A stretch of DNA of 64,000 bases from Symbiodinium natans (Eukaryota; Sar; Dinophyceae; Suessiales; Symbiodiniaceae). Shown here piece after piece: positions 1 to 11,307 of the stretch (position 1 is the first letter of the stretch; every line of letters begins with the position of its first letter). The translations under genes were made by a program, and so were the position numbers. Below the pieces are notes generated by a model. The model worked only from the letters and a program-made list of their open reading frames with translations. It ran no database searches and had not been told where the DNA came from. The stretch spans positions 1 to 64,000 of the forward strand of contig CAJNDS010000008.1 of the NCBI GenBank assembly GCA_905221605.1, in the 5' to 3' direction.

Positions 1-176
1 ACATATATATACATATATATACATATATATACATATATATACATATATATACATATATATACATATATATACATATATATACATATATATACATATATAT
101 ACATATATATACATATATATACATATATATACATATATAGACATATATATATATACATATATATACATATATGAGA
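1..176. repeat. (ACATATATAT)n microsatellite
   Basis: A 10-bp AT-rich unit is repeated almost without change from the window start to about 176, so the array probably continues to the left. No gene is present. Confidence 0.95.
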
Positions 177-269
177 GAGGGACCTTTATGTACTATGTTG
201 CCACTGGTATTCCTGAATATATTAATTATAAGAGTTATTTATACTCTTATATTATTTATGGAAGCAAAC

Positions 270-3062
270 AAGTTTAAATAATTAAATTAATTGAATTAAT
301 TGAATTCTTGGGGGGGATTCAGAATTCAATTAATTCAATTAATCAAATTAATTATATTCTGGGGGAGGCCCCCGAATACAATTAATTCAATTAATTAAAT
401 TATTTGAATTCTGGGGGAGGCCTCAGAATTCAATTAATTCAATTAATTCAATTAATTCAATTAATTCAATTAATTCAATTAATTCAATTAATTCAATTAA
501 TTCAATTAATTTAATTCTTTGAATTCCGTGCCCTGAGGCAGACAAATTAAATAATTTAATTAATCCAATTAATTCAATTAATTTAATTAATTAAATTAAT
601 TGTATTCTGGGGGAGGCCATAGAATTCAATTAATTTAATTAATTAAATTATTTGAATTCTGGGGGAGCGGTCGGATCACACCAAATTTTGACGCAGCGCC
701 CTGGTCAAAATCTGGCGCGATCCGACCGCCCCCTTCTGCAGCCTCAGCAAAAGCAGGAAAGAGGGGCGGTCGGATCGCACCAAATGTTGACGCAGAGCTG
801 CTGGTCAAAATTGAATTCTGGAGCCTCCCCCCAGAATACAATTAATTTAATTAATTAAATTAATTAAATTCTGGGGCCTCCCTCCAGAATACAATTAATT
901 TAATTATTAATTGAATTAATTGAATTAATTGAATTAATTGAATTATTTAAATGGTTTGGCTGAGGCCCGGGATCAAAGGAATTAAAATAATTGAATTAAT
1001 TGAATTCTGGGGCCTCCCCCAGAATTCAATTAATTCAATTAATTGAATTCTTTGAATTCATGGCCCTGAGCCAGACCAATTGAATAATTCAATTAATTTA
1101 ATTAATTCAATTAATTTAATTAATTAAACTAATTGAATTCTGGGGCCTCCCACCAGAATACAATTAATTCAATTAATTAAATTAATTGAATTCTGGGGCC
1201 CCCCTCCAGAATACAATTAATTTAATTAATTAAATTAATTAAATTCTGGGGCCTCCCCCCAGAATACAATTAATTGAATTAATTGAATTAATTGAATTAA
1301 TTGAATTAATTGAATTAATTGAATTAATTGAATTAATTAAATGGTTTGGCTGAGGCCCGGGATGAAAGGAATTAAAATAATTGAATTAATTGAATTCTGG
1401 GGCCTCCCCCAGAATTCAATTAATTCAATTAATTGAATTCTTTGAATTCATGGCCCTGAGCCAGACCAATTGAATAATTCAATTAATTTAATTAATTCAA
1501 TTAATTTAATTAATTAAACTAATTGAATTCTGGGGCCTCCCACCAGAATACAATTAATTCAATTAATTAAATTAATTGAATTCTGGGGCCCCCCTCCAGA
1601 ATACAATTAATTTAATTAATTAAATTAATTAAATTCTGGGGCCTCCCCCCAGAATACAATTAATTGAATTAATTGAATTAATTGAATTAATTGAATTAAT
1701 TGAATTAATTGAATTAATTGAATTAATTAAATGGTTTGGCTGAGGCCCGGGATGAAAGGAATTAAAATAATTGAATTAATTGAATTCTGGGGCCTCCCCC
1801 AGAATTCAATTAATTCAATTAATTGAATTCTTTGAATTCATGGCCCTGAGCCAGACCAATTGAATAATTCAATTAATTTAATTAATTCAATTAATTTAAT
1901 TAATTAAATTAATTGAATTCTGGGGCCTCCCACCAGAATACAATTAATTCAATTAATTAAATTAATTGAATTCTGGGGCCTCCCCCCAGAATACAATTAA
2001 TTTAACTAATTAAATTAAATAAATTCTGGGGCCTCCCTCCAGAATACAATTAATTTAATTAATTGAATTAATTGAATTAATTAAATTATTGAAATGGTTT
2101 GGCTGAGGCCCGGGATCAAAGGAATTAAAATAATTGAATTAATTGAATTCTGGGGCCTCCCCCAGAATTCAATTAATTCAATTAATTGAATTGTTTGAAT
2201 TCATGGCCCTGAGCCAGACCAATTGAATAATTCAATTAATTTAATTAATTCAATCAATTTAATTAATTAAATTAATTGAATTCTGGGGCCTCCCACCAGA
2301 ATACAATTAATTCAATTAATTAAATTAATTGAATTCTGGGGCCTCCCCCCAGAATACAATTAATTTAATTAATTAAATTCTGGTGCCTCCCTCCAGAATA
2401 CAATTAATTTAATTAATTAAATTAATTGAATTAATTAAATTATTTAAATGGTTTGGCTGAGGCCCGGGATCAAAGGAATTAAAATAATTGAATTAATTGA
2501 ATTCTGGGGCCTCCCCCAGAATTCAATTAATTCAATTAATTGAATTCTTTGAATTCATGGCCCTGAGCCAGACCAATTGAATAATTCAATTAATTTAATT
2601 AATTCAATTAATTCAATTAATTTAATTAATTGAATTAATTGAATTCTGGGGCCTCCCACCATAATACAATTAATTCAATTAATGAAATTAATTGAATTCT
2701 GGGGCCTCCCCCCAGAATACAATTAATTTAATTAATTAAATTAATTGAATTCTGGGGCCTCCCTCCAGAATACAATTAATTTAATTAATTGAATTAATTG
2801 AATTAATTGAATTATTTAAATGGTTTGGCTGAGGCCCGGGATCAAAGGAATTAGAATAATTGAATTAATTGAATTCTGGGGCCTCCCCCAGAATTCAATG
2901 AATTCAATTAATTGAATTCTTTGAATTCATGGCCCTGAGCCAGACCAATTGAATAAATTCAATTAATTCAATTAATTTAATTAATTTAATTAATTGAATT
3001 CTGGGGCCTCCCACCAGAATACAATTAATTCAATTAATTAAATTAATTGAATTCTGGGGCCT
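270..3062. repeat. AATT-rich satellite with a 354-390 bp higher-order repeat
   Basis: The sequence is built from AATTAATTGAATT-type words punctuated by GGGGCCTCCC boxes. From about 951 it becomes a regular higher-order array. The landmark ATGGTTTGGCTGAGGCCCGG recurs at 951, 1341, 1731, 2094, 2448 and 2820, so the spacings are 390, 390, 363, 354 and 372 bp. The two 390-bp units are nearly identical, which indicates recent amplification. No coding sequence is supported. Confidence 0.93.
660..832. repeat. GC-rich hairpin unit inside the AATT satellite
   Basis: A block containing GGTCGGATCACACCA and its inverted form GCGCGATCCGACCGCC interrupts the AT-rich array. The same words form a tandem array at 7915-8305. 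Open frames here on both strands are a by-product of the palindromes. Confidence 0.75.
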
Positions 3063-3065
3063 CCC

Positions 3066-3372
3066 CCCAGAGGCACATTTTGTCCTTCGTTTTTTGAGAA
3101 AACACCATGGACAAAATCTGCCTGGATCTACGCGGGGCTTTTTCTTACAAAAAAAGTGACGCGTAGATCCAGGCAGATTTTGTCCTTCGTGTTTTTTGAG
3201 AAAACACCACGGACAAAATCTGCCTGGATCTATGCGGGGCTGTTTCTTACAAAAAAAGTGACGCGTAGATCCAGGCAGATTTGTCCATGGTGTTTTCTCA
3301 AAAAACACGAAGGACAAAATCTGCCTGGATCTACGCGTCACTTTTTTTGTAAGAAAAAGCCCCGCGTAGATA
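3066..3372. repeat. Nested inverted repeats
   Basis: A module of about 75 bp (GACGCGTAGATCCAGGCAGA, then TTTTGTCC with a TTTTTTGAG core) is present several times in alternating orientation. The segment can therefore fold into several alternative hairpins. The overlapping open frames on both strands are products of this symmetry. Confidence 0.8.
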
Positions 3373-3404
3373 CTAAATTACGAGCCCGGGCCAGAGGCCC
3401 GGGA

Positions 3405-4748
3405 TCAACGAGAAAAGAGGGGGTCTAACCATAAAAGTAAAGAAACTAAGGGGGTCGAACCACAAAAGTTTAAGAAACCAAGGTTTAAGCACCGGGCAAA
3501 CAAGAGAGGGGTCTAACCACAAAAGTTGAAGAAACCAAGGTGGTCTAACCACAAAAGTTTTTTTAAACCAAGGTTTAAGAAACTGGAAAACAAGAGAGGG
3601 GTCTAACCACAAAAGTTGAAGAAACCAAGGGGGTCTGACCAAAAAAGGTTCAATCAACGGGAAAACAAGAGAGGGGTCTAATCACAAAAGTTGAAGAAAC
3701 CAAGGGGGTCTAACCACAAAAGGTTCAAGCAACGGGAAAACAAGAAAGGGGTTTAACCACAAAAGTTGAAGAAACCAAGGGGGTCTAATCACAAAAGTTT
3801 CAGAAACCAAGGTTTAAGCAACGGGAAAACAAGAGAAAGGTTTAACCACAAAGTTGAAGAAACCAAGGCGCTCTAACCACAAACGTTTAAGAAACCAAGG
3901 TTTAAGCAATGGGAAAAAAAGAGAAGGGTCTGACCACAACAGTTGAAGAAACCAAAGGGGTCTAACCACAAAAGTTTAAGAAACCAAGGTTTAAGCAGCG
4001 GGAAAACAAGAGAGGGGTCTAACCACAAAGTTGAAGAAACCAAGGGGGTCTAACTACAAAAGTTTAGGCAACCAAGGTTTGAGCAACGGGAAAACAAGAA
4101 AGGGGTTTAACCACAAAAGTTGAAGAAACCAAGGGGGTCTAACTAAAAAGTTTAAGAAACCAAGGTTTAAGCAACGGGAAAACAAGAGAGGGGTCTAACC
4201 ACAAAAGTTGAAGAAACCAAGGCAGTCTAACCGCAAAAGTTTAAGAAACCAAGGTTTAAGCAACTGGAAAACAAGAGAGGGGTCTAACCACAAAAGTTGA
4301 AGAAACCAGTGACTCTAACCACAAAAGTTTAAGAAACCAAGATTGAAGCAACGGGGAAACAAGAGAGGGGTCTAACCACAAAAGTTGAAGAAACCAGTGG
4401 GGTCTAACCACAAAAGTTTAAGAAACCAAGAATGAAGCAACGGGGAAACAAGAGAGGGGTCTAACCACAAAAGTTGAAGAAACCAAAGAGGCTAACCACA
4501 AAAGTTTAAGAAACCAAGGTTTAAGCAGCGGGAAAACAAGAGAGGGGTCTAACCACAAAAGTTTAAGAAACCAAGGTTTAAGCAACGGGAAAACAAGAGA
4601 GGGGTCTAACCACAGAAGTTGAAGAAACCAAGTGGGTCTAACCAAAAAAAGTTCAAGCAACGGGAAAACAAGATAGGGGTCTGACCACAAAAGTTGAAGA
4701 AACCAAGGGGGGTCTAACCACAAAAGGTTCAAGCAACGGGCTGAGGAA
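3405..4748. repeat. Minisatellite of about 80-90 bp units
   Basis: More than a dozen diverged copies of a unit containing GAGAGGGGTCTAACCACAAA, AGTTGAAGAAACCAAGG and GGTTTAAGCAACGGGAAAAC. Minus-strand frames (WFLQLLWLDPS repeats) remain open only because the unit is repeated. Confidence 0.9.
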
Positions 4749-4842
4749 GTTCTGACGGGCATTCTTCAGGAGTATGGATACACTAACTATCCAGAAGTAA
4801 ATTTCAGAGGAAACCAGTAGGACCCTTGGACCAGAGATGCTG

Positions 4843-4912
4843 AACCCTAAACCTTAAACCCTAAACCCTAAACCTTCAACCTTAAACCATAAACCCTAAA
4901 CCCTAAACCCAA
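4843..4912. repeat. Degenerate CCCTAAA telomere-like tract
   Basis: About nine AAACCCTA-type units with single-base variants. It is the leftmost telomere-like block in the window. Confidence 0.85.
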
Positions 4913-5209
4913 AAAAAGATAGTCTTAAGAAAAAAACAGCAGGAAATTTCGAAGCGAGCATTGTAGAGATGGATTCTGTCGGGCTGCGTATCGAAATAAG
5001 CGAGAATCAATGCGGAATCTCTAAGCAGTATCACACAGCAGCATTCACAAAACATTGTCTTGAGAAAAAAGAACATCCGAAAATTTTGAAGCGAGCACTG
5101 TCGAGATGTATTCTGTCTGTTGACCACGTTTGCTTTTCTTGTCCGCTCCAAACAGAAACATGTGGTTAACAAATCCATTCTGTTGACCACGTGCCTAGAG
5201 AAGAAGGAG
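4913..5209. other. No recognised feature
   Basis: A mid-GC sequence with two overlapping short open frames (4903-5190 minus, 4969-5169 plus). Neither shows a recognisable domain. TTTTGAAGCGAGCA-like and GAGATG..TTCTGTC words occur twice, so this is probably a diverged tandem duplication. Confidence 0.4.
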
Positions 5210-5548
5210 ATTGGATATTGTCCTCTCCTCTCGTTCAGCGTGAAATCATAAACTTACACCACTTCACACGCAAAAATTAAGTTAACAAAATGGGGCTTTT
5301 TTTCAAGCTTGTTTTCCGTCGTGCACATACAGCTGAATTGTTGTTGTCCTTTCCTCTCGTAAACCATAAGCTAACACTTCACACAAAAATGAGGTTAACA
5401 AAATGGGGCTTTTTTTTTCAAGGATGTTTTCCGTCATGTACATGAAACCCAAATGTTTGCTGTTCTCCTCTCGTTCAGCGTAAAACCATGAGCTAACACA
5501 ACACACAAAAACAAGGCTAACAAAACGGGGCTTTTTCTCAAGGTTGTT
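5210..5548. repeat. Three tandem units of about 115-125 bp
   Basis: TCCTCTCG, then a CATAAGCTAACAC-like segment, then GTTAACAAAATGGGGCTTTTT and a TTTTCCGTC segment, recur three times with substitutions. Confidence 0.85.
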
Positions 5549-6215
5549 ATAATTTACATAATTTAAATTAAATTATTTAAATTCACGGGCCTTGCTTGCG
5601 AATTTAAATAACTTACTTGCGATTTGAGATTTTGGAACCTATTCTTTCAGCAAAAACTAAGGGGGACACTGCTTTGCGATTTGAGATTTTGGAACCTTTT
5701 TGTCATCTAAAAGCCCATCGGTTAAGGTTTTAAGGTTTTCAAGAGAAGCCCCGAAGCCTTACATGGGTAAGCAATTAAGCCTACATTCTTCACCTTCAAA
5801 CTCTATAGGGTTACAGAAGGTTGAAAGGCTTAATGTTTACGAAGAATGCATCTAAATCTAAGCAGGCAATTGAACCTCAACCCCTAACCTTTACACTTAA
5901 ACCTAAACCCATAGAACCTAAACCCATTGAGTTTAAACCTTAAAGGGTTTAAGGCTTAAGCATTTGAACCTTAACCCTAAACCCTTTAGAGTCAGTACCC
6001 TAAATCCCTATAGGGTCTGGAAGGGTCAATGGTTTTAACCCTACAGGCGCTGAAGGTACACATGCCTAGATCTTAGGTCTTTAAACCATTAAACCCCAGG
6101 GTTTAAAGGTTTTAGGGGCTTTGCAGGGCTTGAAGCTTAAATCCCTATAGGGCTTGAAGCTTAAATCCCTAAACAGTAAATCCCATAGGCTTACGCCCAT
6201 GTCATGGCCCACGTT
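5549..6215. other. Degenerate AACCCTAAA/GGTTTAAGG sequence without a gene
   Basis: Short tracts related to CCCTAAA and GGTTTAAGG are mixed with unique sequence. TTTGCGATTTGAGATTTTGG occurs twice near 5620 and 5675. No coding segment could be supported. Confidence 0.5.
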
Positions 6216-6224
6216 TGTAAGACA

Positions 6225-6472
6225 CTCCTAGGCTCCCCTTACACCCCTTGCACCCCTTACATCCCTTACACCCCTTACACCCTTACACCCCTCACACCCC
6301 TCACACCCCTCACACCCTTTTACCCCTTTTACACCCCTTACACCTCGAGGCCCCCCTTACACCCCTATGGCCCCCTAACACCCCTTACACCCCTTACACC
6401 CCTACACCCTCCTGACACCCCTTACACCCCTTACACCCCTTGCACCCCTTGCACCCCTTGCACCCCTTACAG
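6225..6472. repeat. (CACCCCTTA)n minisatellite
   Basis: A 9-10 bp unit CACCCCTTA(C) with point variants. The opposite orientation of the same unit forms a longer array at 9805-10215. Confidence 0.93.
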
Positions 6473-6812
6473 TCTCAGACGCTTGCGATTCCTTTATGCT
6501 GCACCTGCATGTCTACACATGTAGATGAGTGTAGTATATATACTATGGTGTCTGCTGATATAGGAGAGTATAGAGTATAGTATAGCATATAGTATAGAAT
6601 CTAGTACCGACAGTATCGAAAAATGTAGAGTATAGTATATCGTACAGTATATTGTAAAAACTATATAGCCCACACTATAGTATTGTCTTTACTATAGTGT
6701 CCAGTATAGAATGTAGTATTGTATATAGTATCGTATGCAGCATAGTGTCTGGTATATTGCAGTGCGTAGTCTAAAGCTTAAAGTTTGTAGTATATATAGT
6801 CTGGAAAGTTTT
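6473..6812. repeat. Segmental duplication, copy 1
   Basis: Starts with CAGACGCTTGCGATTCCT, continues through TGCACCTGCAT and a TAGTATATATACTATGGTGT stretch, and ends near AGTCTGGAAAG. The same order of sequence is seen at 8466-8728. It is rich in TATAGTATA palindromes and non-coding. Confidence 0.85.
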
Positions 6813-7140
6813 TAGCCGAACACCTTAAAGTCAATAAGCAAACACGTATGAAATCAATGAGTGTTTGAAGAACCCATCATTTCATTTATAGAACATCCTG
6901 GTGTGGAGAACCCTGTGGCTCCTGATATGAAATCAATGATTGTGTGAAGAACTCAGTCAATTACTTATAGAATACCCTGGTGTAGAGAATTCTGTGGCCC
7001 CTGACACATGTGAATGAGCCGAACATCATAAAAGTCAATAAGCAATCACATGTGAAATCAAGGAGTATTTGAAGAACCAGTCATTGTATTCATAGAATAC
7101 CCTGGTGTAGAGAATTCTGTGGCTCCTTTGCCCCAGCCTC
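6813..7140. repeat. Tandem array of about 118-bp units, left part
   Basis: Units contain AGCCGAACATCATAAA, then AATAAGCAAACACATATGAA, then a GTGTTTGAAGAACC stretch and CCTGGTGTAGAGAATTCTGT. Three units follow duplication copy 1. The same family follows copy 2 at 8729. Confidence 0.85.
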
Positions 7141-7914
7141 ACGACCCACCAACCCCCCGCCCACTCCTAGTAACTAGTGGGACGTAGTAGGTAGTATGAA
7201 GTAGGAAGTAGGAGTAATTTGGTGCGATCCGACCGCTCCCTTGCCTGTGCTTGCTTGGCTTGAAGAATTAAATGTTTTAAGTATGGAGGGGTCCTCATAT
7301 TTTAATCGGGGGCTTCGGAGCATTTAAATTGTTTATATAATTGAAATAAATTAAATAACTTAAATAATTTCAATAGTTTTATTGGATCCGAATTAAATAA
7401 TTTAAAGTATTTAAACCCAACGGCCCTTTTAAATAAGTTAGATAATTTAAATAGGTTAATCAGACCTTTCGTTTTTGATGTTGAAGGCCAAGCTAAGGTT
7501 GACGACAAACCTTTTGTTTTTGAGCTTTGAAACACACCAGGGTTTACAGAAAAACTGTTGTTGTTCAGGTTGAAGGCACGCAGGGGTTTACAGAAAAGAC
7601 TGTTTTTGAGGTTGGATAAAGGCAAGCCGGCCGCCCGAAGGCGAGCCGGGTTCATAATACTGAAACTCAGTCCCGGCCGCCCACAGGCAGGCATCTAAAC
7701 CTAAGCCGGCAATGAAATCTAAACCCTTAACCTTTAAACTTAAACCTGAACCCATAGAACGTAAATCATTGGGAACCTTAAGGGTTTTAAGGTTTAGGAA
7801 TTTAAACATGAACCCTAAACCCTTTAAGGTCAGAACCCTAAAACCCTATAGGGTCTAAAGGGTTCAATGGTTTTAACCCTAAAGGCGCTTTCTGGCTTTT
7901 GCTTGGGCTGCAGA
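7141..7914. other. Unique and AT-rich sequence between repeat arrays
   Basis: Contains one half of the GC hairpin family (GGTGCGATCCGACCGCTCCC near 7222), an AT-rich AAATAATTTAAA block (7310-7450) and a degenerate AACCTTAAACC tract. No convincing gene. The minus-strand open frame at 7302-7694 has only low-complexity AT-derived composition. Confidence 0.5.
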
Positions 7915-8305
7915 AGGGAGCGGTCGGATCGCACCACATGTTATGTTGACCAGGGGCTCTGCGTCAAAATTTGGTGCGATCCGACCGCCCCTCTTCCCTG
8001 CTGTTGCTTGCAGAAAGAAGAGGGCGGTCGTATCGCACCAAATTTTGACCAGCAGCTCTGCGTCAACATTTGGTGCGATCCGACCGCCCCTCTTTCCTGC
8101 TTTTGCTGAGGCTGCAGAAGGGGGCGGTCGGATCGCGCCAGATTTTGACCAGGGCGCTGCGTCAAGATTTGGTGTGATCCGACCGCTCCTCTTTCCTGCT
8201 GTTGCTGGGGCTGCAGAAGGGGGCGGTCGGATCGCACCAGATCTTGACCAGGGCTCTGCGTCAAAGTTTGGTTGGTGCGATCCGACCGCCCCTCTTCCCT
8301 GAAAA
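7915..8305. repeat. Tandem GC-rich palindromic units
   Basis: About five alternating inverted copies of CGGTCGGATCGCACCA and TGGTGCGATCCGACCGCC are linked by TTGACCAG..CTCTGCGTCAA and by CTCTTYCCTGCTGTTGCT with GGGCTGCAGAAGGGGG. Each pair can form a hairpin of more than 30 bp. Overlapping frames on both strands result from the palindromes. Confidence 0.9.
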
Positions 8306-8359
8306 TATTTTAATTTGTTTTTCTAAATATAAATAATTTGAATAACTTAAACCCTGCAA

Positions 8360-8462
8360 GGCGGGTGGGGGGGGGGGACGGGCTCCTTCCCTGTGGAAGA
8401 ATTAATGGTGGTGGTTGTGGGGGTGGCGGTGGTGGTGGTTGTGGTGGTTGTTGTGGTATAGG
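8360..8462. repeat. Poly-G and (GGT)n simple repeats
   Basis: A run of ten or more G at about 8366 is followed by a GGTGGT/TGTGGT-rich stretch. The polyglycine and polyproline frames here are not genes. Confidence 0.85.
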
Positions 8463-8465
8463 TGC

Positions 8466-8728
8466 CTCAGACGCTTGCGATTCCTCTATGCTGCACCTGC
8501 ATCTATACACATGTAGATGAGTGTAGTATATATACTATGGTGTTTACTAACATAGGAGAGTATAGAGTATAGACTAGTATATAGTATAGAATCTAGTACA
8601 GACAATATCGAAATATGTATAGTATAGTATATCGTACATTATGTTTTTGTAAAGACTATAAAGCCTAGACTATAGTATTGTCTAAAGCTTAAAGTTTGAA
8701 GTATATATAGTCTGGAAAGCTTTTAGCC
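8466..8728. repeat. Segmental duplication, copy 2
   Basis: Same order and sequence as 6473-6812, with small deletions, again followed by the 118-bp array. Confidence 0.85.
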
Positions 8729-9795
8729 GAACACCATAAAGTCACTAAGCAAACACATATGAAATCACTGAGTGTTTAAAGAGCCAGTCATCTTATTTAT
8801 AGAATACCCTGGTGTAGAGAACCCTGTGGCCCCTGCCACATATGAGCGAGCCGAACATCATAAAGTCAACAAGCAAACACATATGAAACCAATGAGTGCT
8901 TGAAGAACCAATGTGTTTGTTTAGAATACTCTGGTGCAAGTCAATTTATTTATGGAATCTCTTGGTGTAGAGAAAGCTGTGGCTCGTGCCACCTACGAAA
9001 GAGTAGCGCCATCAAACCCATAAGCAAACGCACATGAAATAAATGATTGTTTAAAGAACCCAGTCAATGTACTTATAGACTATCCTGGTGTATAGAATTC
9101 TGCGGCTGCCACATATGAATGAGCCGAACAATAAGCAAACACATATGAAATCAATGAGCGTTTGAAGAACCAATCATTTTATTTGTAGAATATCCTGGTG
9201 TAGAGAATTCTGTGGGCCCTGCGACATGTGAATGAGCCGAACATCATAAAGTCAATAAGTATGAAGAACATTATCTTTTAAATACCCTGGTGTAGAGAAT
9301 TTTGTGGCTCCTGCCACATATGAATAATCCGAACATCATAAAGTCAATAAGCAAACACACATGAAATCAATTAGTGTTCACATAACCAAAGCAATTCATT
9401 TACATAATCTCTTGGTGTAGAGAATTCTGTGGCCCCTGCCACATATGAATGAGCCGAACATCATAAAGTCAGTAAGCAAACACATATGAAATCAATGAGT
9501 GTTTGAAGAAACAGTCAATTTATTTATAGAATACCCTGGTGTAGAGAATTCTGCGGCTCGTGCCACCTATGAAAGAGTGGAGCGCCATCCATAAGCAAAC
9601 GCACATGAAACCTGTGATTGTTTGAAGAACTCAGTCAATATACTTATAGAATATCCTGGTGTAGAGAATTCTCTGGCTCCTGCCACATATGAATGAGCCG
9701 TTTTGGTCAATAAGCAAACACATATGAAATCAATGAGTGTTTGAAGAACCAATTAGTTTATTAATAGAATATCCTGGTGTAGAGAATTGGTATTA
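8729..9795. repeat. Tandem array of about 118-bp units, main part
   Basis: Roughly nine diverged copies of the unit described at 6813, recognised by CCTGGTGTAGAGAAT and TGCCACATATGAATGAGCCG. Copies differ by substitutions and short deletions. No open frame crosses the array. Confidence 0.9.
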
Positions 9796-9804
9796 AGCCG
9801 AGAA

Positions 9805-10218
9805 CTAGGGTGTAAGGGGTGTAAGGGGTGTAAGGGGTGTAAGGGGTGTAAGGGGTGTAAGGGGTGCAAGGGGTGTAAGGGGTGTAAGGGGTGTAAGGGG
9901 GGCCTAGGGGCGTAAGGGGTGTAAGGGGTGTAAGGGGTGTAAGGGGTGTAAGGGGTATAAGGAGTGTAAAGGGTGTGAGGGGTGTAAGGAGTGTAAGGCG
10001 TGTAAGGGGGTGTAAGGTGCAAGGGGTGCAAGGGGTGCAAGGGGTGCAAGGGGTGCAAGGGGTGCAAGGGGTGCAAGGGGTGCAAGGGGTGCAAGGGGTG
10101 CAAGGGGTGCAAGGGGTGCAAGGGGTGTAAGGAGGGTGTAGGGGTGTAAGGAGGGCCTAGGAGTGTAAGGGGTGTAAGGGGGGGTGTAGGGGTGTAAGGG
10201 GTGTCAGGGAGAGGAAGT
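9805..10218. repeat. (GGGGTGTAA)n / (GGGGTGCAA)n minisatellite
   Basis: A 9-bp unit. The centre (about 10016-10125) is homogenised to the GGGGTGCAA variant and the flanks carry GGGGTGTAA. It is the reverse-complement family of the 6225-6472 array. Minus-strand HPLHPL frames are artefacts. Confidence 0.93.
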
Positions 10219-10680
10219 CAAGCCTCGAGTCGCTTACTCGTGTCGCGCGGCCGTAGTTCTTCCCTTTACTTTTATTGGGGCAGATTTGTGTTTAGAGTTT
10301 AGAGAGTTTAGGGTTTAGGGTTAGCTTGGGCCTTAAGCCTTTACCCTTTATCCCTAATCTTTGAACCTTAAACCTGAAACGCTAGATCATTTGAAAGCAG
10401 AGGCAGACATCGCACGCCGTGCTATGATGTGTGCAGGTCAGAGATTAGGCATGATCGCAACTAGCTCGCAGAGAGTCTGAAAAACAGGAGTTTCTAGTGT
10501 AGAGTGTAGGGATTAATGTGAAAGATTTATAAGTTGTTTGAAGGCATGCATGCTCTTATGAGCTCGGCAGATGTTTTTTTTTATATATAGTAGATATTAA
10601 TATTAGACCAGATTTATACTTATTTTTTTAAATTGCTTTGTAAAAACTAAGCTAAAAGAACCCGAAAGGTCTCAGGCTCA
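10219..10680. other. Unique spacer without a recognised feature
   Basis: Contains a short degenerate TTTAGGGTT tract near 10300 and otherwise ordinary AT-leaning sequence. No coding segment, tRNA or hairpin element could be supported. Confidence 0.45.
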
Positions 10681-10683
10681 TAC

Positions 10684-10730
<47 letters not shown>

Positions 10731-10752
10731 CATATATATATATACATATACA
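10681..10752. repeat. (ATATATAC)n microsatellite
   Basis: Alternating TATATA and CATATA tract immediately before the 42-bp minisatellite. Confidence 0.95.
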
Positions 10753-11307
10753 TATGTCTGACAACGCAGAAATGCTGTCATTTACAGTATCTGAAGCCTC
10801 TGAAAACCCAGAAATGCTGCTATATACATTTTATGTCAGAAATGCTGCTACGTACAGTATTTGCAGCCAACGCAACGCAGAAATTCTGCTATTTACAGTA
10901 TTTGAAGCCTTTGACTACGTAGAAATGCTGCTATTTACAGTATTGGAAGCCGCTGACAACACAGAAATGCTGCTATTTACAGTCTTGGAAGCTTCTGACA
11001 ACGCAGAAATGCTGCTATTTACAGTATTTACAGCCTCTGACAACGCAGAAATGCAGCTATTTATAGTATTGGTGCAGAATTTGCAGCCTCTGACAACGCA
11101 GAAATGCTGCTATTTACAGTATTTGCAGCCTCTGACAACGCAGAAATGCTGCTATTTATAGTATTTGCAGCCTCTGACAACGCAGAAATGCTGCTATTTA
11201 CAGTATTTGAAGCCTCTGACAACGCAGAAATGCTGCTATTTACAGTATTTGCAGCCTCTGACAACGCAGAAATGCTGCTATTTACAGTATTTGCGAAGCC
11301 AAGCTGA
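10753..11307. repeat. 42-bp minisatellite, open in several frames
   Basis: About thirteen copies of a 42-bp unit (GCCTCTGACAACGCAGAAAT, then GCTGCTATTTACAGTATTTG, then CA). The left copies are diverged and the right copies nearly identical. Since 42 is a multiple of three and the unit has few stops, frames stay open on both strands. The plus-strand frame repeats MLLFTVFAASDNAE and the minus-strand frame repeats ANTVNSSISALSEA. There is no flanking coding sequence and divergence does not look protein-constrained, so I call it a satellite. Confidence 0.8.

Noticed and set aside
3373-4762. Minus-strand frames with WFLQLLWLDPS repeats
   Set aside because: They follow the minisatellite unit exactly and have no conserved ends or domains.
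8310-8520. Polyproline and polyglycine frames
   Set aside because: Come from (GGT)n and poly-G simple sequence.
9753-10121. Minus-strand HPLHPLHPL protein
   Set aside because: Direct translation of a 9-bp minisatellite.
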